NCBI GenBank assembly: GCA_003541445.1
Contig: DPMO01000009.1
Coordinates: forward strand, 1-5,336
Reading direction: 5' to 3'
Length of the DNA stretch: 5,336 nt
DNA from: Clostridiales bacterium
Lineage (GTDB): Bacteria > Bacillota > Sulfobacillia > UBA995 > UBA9673
In this document: one piece after another, positions 1-5,336 of the stretch
Position numbering within the stretch: position 1 is the stretch's first letter
Layout of the letters: the number at the start of each line of letters is the position of its first letter
Notes under the pieces: generated by a model
The model's input: only the letters and a program-made list of their open reading frames with translations
Database searches by the model: none
What the model was told of the DNA's origin: nothing
Program-made: the position numbers and the translations under genes

Positions 1-3000
1 ACGGCTCCGGAGGAACGTTCCTCAGAAAGACGACATCCAGCTCTCCGAGGTCGACTCCTAGCTCGAACGTCGTGGAGGAACTCAAGAGGTCTATGTGTCC
101 GGCCCTGAAGGCCTCCTGGAACTCCCTGGCCTTGTCGCGACTGAGTTGGGCCGTATGTTCCTCGACACGGAGTCTCTCGGAACCGAGCGATTCGTAGAGG
201 TCCCTGTAGTGGTTGCGTTCAGCCTTCGATAGGGACCACGGGATGAGTCTGCCGTAGCAACCGTAACGGCTGCAGGTCCCTACCGTGTCCACCTGAATGT
301 GCCCGCAGGTCTCACAGGAGAACAGCTCACCGTCGGCTGCCGGACGGATACGCCACCACTCGGGGTTGAACCGGCGGCCGTCAGCGACCTGCTCCAGAAG
401 GGGCCGGTAGTGGCGCTCGACCCTAGCTTGTCGTGCATCCACAGCCGTGAGGTGGTCCCAGATCTCGCGTAGAGTCTCCCCTGCGACTCTCTGAGCCGCG
501 GCCCGGTCCATGCCGCTACGCTTCATGAGAAGCTGTGTCAGGAACCTGGCCCGGCGCCCTGCCCGAGCGTCCCACATGACCACGCCCTTCAAGCGCTTCT
601 CTCGGTTCTCTCTCGAGTTCTCCCCTAGTCGGAGCCTTGTCTGGGGCCGCTGGAAGCCGAAGTCGTCCCACCTTATGTCCAGCTCCTTCTCCGTCCTAAC
701 GTCGAAGGCTCCGTCGGCTCTGGCCATGTCCATCATGAGGCCCAGAATCGCTCGGGCCTGATTCTCGGTGAGGTTCCACGGAGGGGAAAGAAGACAAGGG
801 GGAACCGGGTGCCGGTCGAGCCAAGCGTTGAACCACCGCACCAGGCCCACACCTTCCAGCGATATTCGGGCTTCCTCGGTCAGGAACTCCCTGTAGATGT
901 CAATCCAAGCCTGCTTCGCAAGTTGCAACAGGCTCCATGACGACGGACAGACGGAGTGCTCCTGGTAAAGACCAGAAAGGGCATCGGCGAGGTCGCTGAG
1001 AGAGACCCCATGCTCTGCATAGCGCCCCATGCGTCGAAGGGCCCGGAGGATCAGGTTCCGTGTGCGCAGTTTCCGGTAGGAGTCCTCCAGGTACCAGGCG
1101 AAGAACGCGGCTTCCTGTCTGCTGTCGGCGAAGGCCAACACCCTGCGGCGCTCTTTCGGAAGAGACTCACACAGGGTGGTGGCGATGACGGCGTTGGGGC
1201 CGTCGCTCCCGTGGACGACCTCTCTGACCGGGTCCGGGGCCCTATAGCCGCAGGCAGAGCACCTCGGAATCTGGTCGAACGCTTCTTTGCTCTGCTCCTG
1301 CTGCTCAACAATCAGTTCATGGTTGTGGCCGCATCCGCCCTCCCGGCTTCGGCCATAGGGCTGCATAGCTCCGCATACGACGCAGAGGTTGAAGAGACGT
1401 CTGCGGCGGTCATCGACGCCCTCTTCGACCTCATCCAGCTCGATAGGCCTGAAGAAGACGGCCGAGGCGTAAGGGTCGCTCGGGTCGCGGTTCGCCTCCC
1501 GCAGATGCCCCCCCTGTTGACGGCCCACAAGGTAATGCTGTCCGCACTGCCGGCAGAGTGCGGCCTCGAAGAACATGCGGCCGTCGGCGACGCCGCTCCG
1601 GGTCAGCTGAACAGTCTTCGAACGGTAGAACGAGACGAAGGCCCCCTCCAGAGACCGCAGGAAGTAGTGGTATCTGGCCGCCAGCATCGGGGCCTCGGTC
1701 GCTGGGTCAAGGACCCGAGTCAATAGCTGGGCCAGGAGGGCGAGGGCTCGGTTGGCTTCATCCTGCTCCAACTCGGGAAAGACCTCGCGGGCCACATCCT
1801 CGGCGAGATGGACCCCGGAAGAGAGAGTGAGCCTCAGCCGCTCCGCTCGCCGGTCGGCGCGAAAGATGCGAGCCAGCCTATCGTTGAGCGGCTCTCCCGG
1901 GTAAACCTCCACCCCCAGGTGGGCAGCCGCGAGGCTGACCGCCTCCTCGTCATCACCGGCCAGAGCACGGGCCAGCTTAGGGTAAGCCTCCACAGGGAGC
2001 TCTGCTCTCGCTTCCGGCTCGATGGGAACGGTGCGTCCCAACACCAGACTTTCCGGCCCGAAAGGCTCACCGAACAGCTCGCTGGCGAAGCCCACGACCG
2101 TTTTGACGTCATCCTCACCAGAAGCGAGCGTGGCGCTGGTGGCTATACACCTGAAGGGCGGGCCTTGTGCGAGCCCGCCCGGACGGAGCCTGGCCTTCAG
2201 CCTGCGCAGGAGCATGGCCATCTCATGCCCTTTGGACCCGCGGTACTGGTGGGCCTCGTCCAGGACCAGGAAGGTCCAGGTCTCGTGGCTCCGCTGGAAG
2301 AGCGGCGAATCGGAGGGACGTAAGAGCAGGTACTCAAGCATCGAGTAGTTCGTCAGCAGGATGTGCGGCGGTGAGGAACGCATCTCGTCTCTGGTTACGA
2401 GTTCGCCCGGCTGCCTTTGGGCGATCCACTGTCGCGCTGACCGCTTGGTGTCCCGCTCGTTCTCCGGCGTCGCTCCGATATACTGCCCGAAGGTGAACCG
2501 GAAGGAAGCCCCTTCCCGCTCGAGAGCCGCGGCGATGGCTCCGAGGCGCTCCCTCTGGTCGTACGCGAGGGCGTTCATCGGGTAGAGAACCAGAGCTCTC
2601 ACACCCGGGCCCAGCCTGCCGGCCCGGTGCTCTCGGTACAGGCTGAGCAGGATGGAGTAGAGAAAGGCCTCTGTCTTGCCGCTCCCGGTCCCGGTGGCCA
2701 CGATGACGTTCTTCCCGGAGGAGATCAGGCGGATTGCCTGTTCCTGGTGCCAGAAGAGCCTTCTGTCCGCGTGCAGGGCTTTCACGAAGGCCGGCTCCGG
2801 TTCGAACCCGAGCAGTTCCGGAATGAGCTCCCTGGGGGTCAGGGTGCGCTCGAAGGCCGGGGTCCCCTCCAGGAACGGCCCCTTGGTCAGGGCCCCAGAC
2901 CGAAGGCATTCCTGAAACGACTTCCGGAAATCCGGGTCGCGGAAGTAGAAGGTTGTCTCAAGGTAGCTGAGGTAGCGCTCGCGGATCTGGCGGCTCAATC

Positions 3001-3073
3001 CTACGGGGTCCACGACATCGCCGAAGGCCGCCGGACGGCTCCGGCTTTCTTCTCCTGTCTGCTTCAAAGCCAT
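1..3073 (-). CDS. Large DEAD/DEAH-box SF2 helicase, DUF1998/DruE-like group, 3' end missing
   Basis: Probable ATP-driven nucleic-acid helicase or translocase, cytoplasmic. From the ATG at 3073 the frame stays open for 1024 codons and leaves the window, so the C-terminus is unseen. Visible motifs: Q-motif-like FWHQEQAI (107-114), Walker A ATGTGSGKT (126-134, Lys133), Ia LYPMNALAYDQ (163-173), Ib LLTNYSMLEYLL (239-250), Walker B DEAH (272-275) and TSATL (312-316). Lobe 2 begins around 644 with VLAFADSRQEAAFF (645-658). After a long insertion come EEHTAQL (971-977) and the motif V segment STTFELGVDLGELDVV (1000-1015). The expected arginine-finger motif VI (QRAGRAGR type) would lie just past the edge. 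Cysteine pairs at 507/510, 564/567 and 605/608, plus a ribbon at 920/923/934/939, suggest bound zinc. The start is fixed by a strong Shine-Dalgarno sequence and one-base spacing from the upstream gene. Helicase assignment is firm; DUF1998/DruE-like membership is from remembered motifs, and a C-terminal DUF1998/MZB domain is expected but not visible. Confidence 0.93.
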   Translation of the reverse strand, partial: MALKQTGEESRSRPAAFGDVVDPVGLSRQIRERYLSYLETTFYFRDPDFRKSFQECLRSGALTKGPFLEGTPAFERTLTPRELIPELLGFEPEPAFVKALHADRRLFWHQEQAIRLISSGKNVIVATGTGSGKTEAFLYSILLSLYREHRAGRLGPGVRALVLYPMNALAYDQRERLGAIAAALEREGASFRFTFGQYIGATPENERDTKRSARQWIAQRQPGELVTRDEMRSSPPHILLTNYSMLEYLLLRPSDSPLFQRSHETWTFLVLDEAHQYRGSKGHEMAMLLRRLKARLRPGGLAQGPPFRCIATSATLASGEDDVKTVVGFASELFGEPFGPESLVLGRTVPIEPEARAELPVEAYPKLARALAGDDEEAVSLAAAHLGVEVYPGEPLNDRLARIFRADRRAERLRLTLSSGVHLAEDVAREVFPELEQDEANRALALLAQLLTRVLDPATEAPMLAARYHYFLRSLEGAFVSFYRSKTVQLTRSGVADGRMFFEAALCRQCGQHYLVGRQQGGHLREANRDPSDPYASAVFFRPIELDEVEEGVDDRRRRLFNLCVVCGAMQPYGRSREGGCGHNHELIVEQQEQSKEAFDQIPRCSACGYRAPDPVREVVHGSDGPNAVIATTLCESLPKERRRVLAFADSRQEAAFFAWYLEDSYRKLRTRNLILRALRRMGRYAEHGVSLSDLADALSGLYQEHSVCPSSWSLLQLAKQAWIDIYREFLTEEARISLEGVGLVRWFNAWLDRHPVPPCLLSPPWNLTENQARAILGLMMDMARADGAFDVRTEKELDIRWDDFGFQRPQTRLRLGENSRENREKRLKGVVMWDARAGRRARFLTQLLMKRSGMDRAAAQRVAGETLREIWDHLTAVDARQARVERHYRPLLEQVADGRRFNPEWWRIRPAADGELFSCETCGHIQVDTVGTCSRYGCYGRLIPWSLSKAERNHYRDLYESLGSERLRVEEHTAQLSRDKAREFQEAFRAGHIDLLSSSTTFELGVDLGELDVVFLRNVPPEP
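257..316 (-). other. Four-cysteine zinc ribbon in helicase lobe 2
   Basis: Helicase codons 920-939 give C-X2-C-X10-C-X4-C (C920, C923, C934, C939), followed closely by a helix-like NHYRDLYESL segment and EEHTAQL. The position just before motif V suggests a structural or DNA-contacting zinc ribbon in the second RecA-like domain. Zinc binding is inferred from the spacing. Confidence 0.65.
1250..1555 (-). other. Cysteine-rich zinc-binding insertion between the two helicase lobes
   Basis: Helicase codons 507-608 contain CRQC (507-510), CVVC (564-567), CGHNH (581-585) and CSAC (605-608), all placed between motif III and the motif IV-like FADSRQ segment. Seven cysteines and two or three histidines are enough for about two zinc sites. 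Similar zinc-knuckle insertions, as I recall, occur in large DUF1998-linked helicases; the number of metal sites here is inferred from spacing only. Confidence 0.65.
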
Positions 3074-3074
3074 G

Positions 3075-5309
3075 CTACTCCTCCCGGTAGGTCCACAGCT
3101 CGTCCCAGTGCCGCTCCATCAAATGTGCGGTCATCGCCTCTCTACTGGGGTCCTCCCACGGTTCGCTGTCCCGCGGACAGAAACGGCACCTCCTGATGTC
3201 CGGCAGGTTCTCCTGTCGGAGACGGGGCAGTATCTCCCGCATGCGCTCGACGTCATCGATGGGCTCAAATCGTGGTATCACCCTACCGCCGTCCCTCTCC
3301 GCATAAGGACAGTTGTCAAGGTGCGCCAGTATCGCCGAGGTGGCATTGTCCGAGCTGATGGTCTGCTCGTTAAACTCGATGTGTCCACAATAGCTGCATC
3401 TGTACAGGGCTTTCGGGTAGCCCCGGTCGGGAAAGGCCTCAAGAATCTCCTCCCACGAAAGCCGCGGGAAGAGGTCGTCGAGGTGTGACCCGACATGCCG
3501 GACCATATCCTGTCGAGAGGTACCGGGATGGTCACAAATCCGACACCGCAGCGTGAGCGCAGGGAGAGACAGACACACCGCACTCTCCCGCGACACCCAA
3601 ACACGGAAGCTCGCCGGGGAAGGTCTGGTCACCTCCGGGCAATCCGCGAAGTCGCGCAGATGGACCGCCAGGGGCCGGCCGTCAGACCCCGCCGGCCCGA
3701 ATTCGCGGGCCATGGAAGCATCAAAGCCGAGCCTCACCCTCAGCCCTCTCGGGAGCTTCAGCAGGAGCCGCTTCCGGGAGACAGGACGGAACCAATCCCG
3801 TAGGACTCTCAACGGCCTGTCCGACCACCGGGGTTCCTCACCGTCGTCCACGAGAGACCACCAGACTCTGTCGAGGCGGATGACAAGTGGAACGGGCCGA
3901 CCGCCCGGCGGGTCGACCTGCCACCTGGTTTCGTCAGCTTCAGGCGCCGCGGGGATGACCAACGCAATCTCGGAGGAGCTCTGGTCGACCTCAGCCCGGC
4001 ACAGCCGGGGCCACATCGGCGTAACCTCCCAACCTCTGCCGGCCGAGAGGACGAAGCGGACTTCGTCATGGCCTTCGGTGCCGGGAAGCAGCCGCACCTG
4101 CGGTCGGTGCATGAGCTGCAGACCGGATGCGAAGCGGAAGTCCAGACTGTCGATGAGGTCATCGGTGTAGGAATAGAACCTCACGAAGAACCATCCTGCG
4201 CCCTTCGACACGAGCTCAGGAGGCATCTCCTGGATGCGCGAACCTGTGGACGGGTGGAAGTGGGTGCGCCACCGCTTCCTGCCGGGCCCCTCCTCACCGA
4301 CGACTATCGTCGCGACTTCGTCCCAGACTTCGGGTGTGGCGGCGGAAAGCACCGGCGGCGTCGGCCCGAAGAAGGGCCCCATCCGTGCGCTCGAGTCCGG
4401 AAGAACTGCTCCCTCGAGCCGGACATCCAGCCTGTGCCGAGCGAGGCGGCTTTCGTGACCGTCCGGGCGTCTGAAGGCCACGTGGCCGTCTTCCGCGTCG
4501 AGGTCGAAGTAATGGGCCGTGTAGGCGCCGTCAGGCAACACCGGCTCGGGAGCCACCGGCCCCGGACGGCCGAGCGGCTTCCAGTCAGAAGGCGCAACCA
4601 CCAGACACAGGCCTCTGCCGGGACAGTGCACCCGGCGACCCTGCCGGGCATCGGCGTCGAGTTTGAAGACCAACAGTTCCTTCGAGAAATCTCCGGACCA
4701 GACTTCAGGGCCGGGCCCCTCCGCCGAGTCCACGCAGGAACGGGAGACCAGCCTCACCGGAGAGTCCAGGGATGGGAGCTGATAGAACCCCGACCTCTCT
4801 TCCAAGGGGATGCCGTCGATGACCGGCACCCACTCGAGAGAGGAGTCATCGAGCTCGATGACCTCCACCCCGATGACCCACCCCGCTCCCTCCCAGCGAC
4901 AGACCAGCTCAGCGCGTGGTGGGCCCACAGCCGGTCGGGCCGCCGGTGCAGCGCGCGGGGCCGTCGGCGAAGCCTGGGATGATTGAACCTCGGAGATGCG
5001 CGACCTACCTCCCCGCTTCTCGGGAGGTATCCTGCGGCGTACGGAGCGCCGGTCAGGTGCAACCGAACTGGACTGTTCGCCTGGCGCCAGAGAGGTGTCA
5101 GCTTCGACAGAAGAAGGTGATGGCTGGGGAGCGGGCATAGCCCCCGGAGCCTCTTCTCTTCCGAGGGAAGACCCATCCGGCTGCTCGGAGAGGCGAAGGT
5201 GGTCCGCATTATCCTCCGGTACTACAGGGGTGAGGGGGTCCCCCTGAGCCGATTCCCCTATCGGCCTGGGCTTCTCGGGAAGGACCGTAGGCTGGACGCT
5301 GACGGCCAT
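3075..5309 (-). CDS. Unrecognised large protein with three C-terminal Cys/His zinc-finger motifs, partner of the helicase
   Basis: I do not recognise the family. Residues 1-134 are rich in Pro, Ser, Ala and charged residues, with a basic patch around 87-104 (RRSVRRR, EKRGGRSR), and look disordered. Residues about 135-585 alternate hydrophobic and polar residues with many Trp, Phe, Gly and Pro, as in stacked beta domains; the most distinctive stretch is GWFFVRFYSYTDDLIDSLDF (372-391). Three finger-like motifs follow: C589-C592-H605-H609, C638-C641-H663-C667 and C708-C711-H729-H734. There is no signal peptide or membrane segment, so the protein is probably cytoplasmic. It ends with TAG one base before the helicase ATG, implying joint expression. 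The ATG at 5309 has no visible Shine-Dalgarno sequence, and nine more in-frame sense codons run to the window edge in the same proline-rich style, so the true start may lie outside. Binding of nucleic acid through the fingers and a supporting role for the helicase are inference. Confidence 0.88.
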   Translation of the reverse strand: MAVSVQPTVLPEKPRPIGESAQGDPLTPVVPEDNADHLRLSEQPDGSSLGREEAPGAMPAPQPSPSSVEADTSLAPGEQSSSVAPDRRSVRRRIPPEKRGGRSRISEVQSSQASPTAPRAAPAARPAVGPPRAELVCRWEGAGWVIGVEVIELDDSSLEWVPVIDGIPLEERSGFYQLPSLDSPVRLVSRSCVDSAEGPGPEVWSGDFSKELLVFKLDADARQGRRVHCPGRGLCLVVAPSDWKPLGRPGPVAPEPVLPDGAYTAHYFDLDAEDGHVAFRRPDGHESRLARHRLDVRLEGAVLPDSSARMGPFFGPTPPVLSAATPEVWDEVATIVVGEEGPGRKRWRTHFHPSTGSRIQEMPPELVSKGAGWFFVRFYSYTDDLIDSLDFRFASGLQLMHRPQVRLLPGTEGHDEVRFVLSAGRGWEVTPMWPRLCRAEVDQSSSEIALVIPAAPEADETRWQVDPPGGRPVPLVIRLDRVWWSLVDDGEEPRWSDRPLRVLRDWFRPVSRKRLLLKLPRGLRVRLGFDASMAREFGPAGSDGRPLAVHLRDFADCPEVTRPSPASFRVWVSRESAVCLSLPALTLRCRICDHPGTSRQDMVRHVGSHLDDLFPRLSWEEILEAFPDRGYPKALYRCSYCGHIEFNEQTISSDNATSAILAHLDNCPYAERDGGRVIPRFEPIDDVERMREILPRLRQENLPDIRRCRFCPRDSEPWEDPSREAMTAHLMERHWDELWTYREE
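3078..3085 (-). promoter_or_regulatory. Shine-Dalgarno site of the helicase gene inside the upstream coding end
   Basis: On the minus strand the sequence reads GGGAGGAG, with the GGAGG core at 3084-3080 and six bases between the core and the ATG at 3073. The same bases encode the last residues (Arg-Glu-Glu) of the upstream protein, whose TAG stop (3077-3075) falls between the site and the start. Ribosomes finishing the first gene are therefore placed on the second start, the usual layout for translational coupling. It decides the helicase start and leaves no room for a separate promoter between the genes. Confidence 0.88.
3108..3545 (-). other. Array of three zinc-finger-like motifs in the upstream protein
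   Basis: Codons 589-734 encode three separate Cys/His motifs. Finger 1 (3545-3483) is C-X2-C-X12-H-X3-H, the canonical C2H2 spacing. Finger 2 (3398-3309) is C-X2-C-X21-H-X3-C with a long loop. Finger 3 (3188-3108) is C-X2-C-X17-H-X4-H. The linkers are 28 and 40 residues and contain charged, probably helical stretches, so this is not a tight tandem array like eukaryotic C2H2 proteins. Zinc binding is a strong inference from ligand spacing; whether the target is DNA, RNA or protein is unknown. Confidence 0.72.
3555..4907 (-). other. Unrecognised, probably beta-rich middle region of the upstream protein
   Basis: Codons 135-585 lie between the disordered leader and the zinc fingers. The sequence has many short hydrophobic strands separated by Gly/Pro/Asp turns, and regularly placed Trp, for example RWEGAGWVIGVEV (138-150), LCLVVAPSDWKPLG (234-247), GPFFGPTPPVL (311-321), GWFFVRFYS (372-380), DRVWWSLVDDG (480-490) and RLLLKLPRGLRVRLGF (514-529). 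This suggests several stacked beta-sandwich or Ig-like modules. I see no catalytic signature of a nuclease, methylase, protease or NTPase. The fold is inferred by eye only. Confidence 0.45.
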
Positions 5310-5336
5310 CCCGGGCCGCTCGGGTTCGAGACCGAC

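Noticed and set aside
956..1726. A 256-codon plus-strand open frame opposite the helicase
   Set aside because: It lies entirely antisense to unmistakable helicase sequence, including the cysteine-rich insertion and FADSRQ segment. Its translation shows no domain, and long antisense frames are common in high-GC genes.
2334..2909. A 191-codon minus-strand frame overlapping the helicase N-terminal lobe
   Set aside because: It is an out-of-frame reading of the region that encodes Walker A and motif Ia in the true frame. Its product is Arg/Gly/Pro-rich and shows no family features.
1..3073. Assignment of the helicase as DISARM DrmA
   Set aside because: From memory, DrmA proteins carry a different motif V-VI segment (of the SVGVDVPRLGLM type). 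Here the segment is STTFELGVDLGELDVV with LRNVPPEP, which fits the DruE-like or other DUF1998-linked group better. No methylase or DrmB-like gene is visible.
3074..3074. A promoter or terminator between the two genes
   Set aside because: The genes are separated by one base, so there is no space for either, and no hairpin followed by a T-run is visible nearby on the minus strand.
4068..4982. A 304-codon plus-strand open frame opposite the upstream protein
   Set aside because: It is antisense to the 744-codon frame, its product is low-complexity Arg/Pro/Gly-rich without motifs, and the minus-strand frame is longer and followed directly by a coupled gene.

Overview
The window is a piece of a GC-rich prokaryotic genome or plasmid, roughly 60% GC or more by eye. 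It carries only two protein genes, both on the minus strand, and together they fill almost every base. Read in gene order, the right-hand gene comes first: an unrecognised protein of at least 744 residues (3075-5309, reading frame open to the right edge). It is followed after a single base by a large DEAD/DEAH-box superfamily 2 helicase (1-3073), which runs off the left edge after 1024 codons. I see no RNA gene, mobile element, CRISPR array, terminator or separate promoter.

The upstream protein has three parts. A proline/serine-rich, probably disordered leader (about residues 1-134) is followed by a long unrecognised region that looks beta-strand-rich (about 135-585). The C-terminal part (589-734) holds three successive zinc-finger-like Cys/His motifs, the first with textbook C2H2 spacing. 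The helicase has clear motifs Q, I, Ia, Ib, II (DEAH) and III in its first lobe, then a cysteine-rich insertion, a motif IV-like segment, a long spacer with a four-cysteine zinc ribbon, and motif V just before the window edge. Its second-lobe sequence (FADSRQEAAFFAWYLE, EEHTAQL, STTFELGVD, LRNVPPEP) matches my recollection of the large DUF1998/MZB-linked helicases, the wider group that includes DruE of Druantia phage-defence systems.

The helicase ribosome-binding site lies inside the last codons of the upstream gene, so the two products are probably made together from one mRNA by coupled translation. A large uncharacterised protein with nucleic-acid-binding-type fingers coupled to a helicase of this kind resembles two-gene anti-phage or anti-plasmid cassettes. 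That role is inference; the sequence directly shows only the helicase, the fingers and the coupling.

The organism cannot be named. A high-GC coding style with frequent AGG and AGA arginine codons beside CGG and CGC, plus a strong GGGAGGAG Shine-Dalgarno sequence, points to a bacterium (or archaeon) with a mixed arginine-codon habit, or to a horizontally acquired accessory region.
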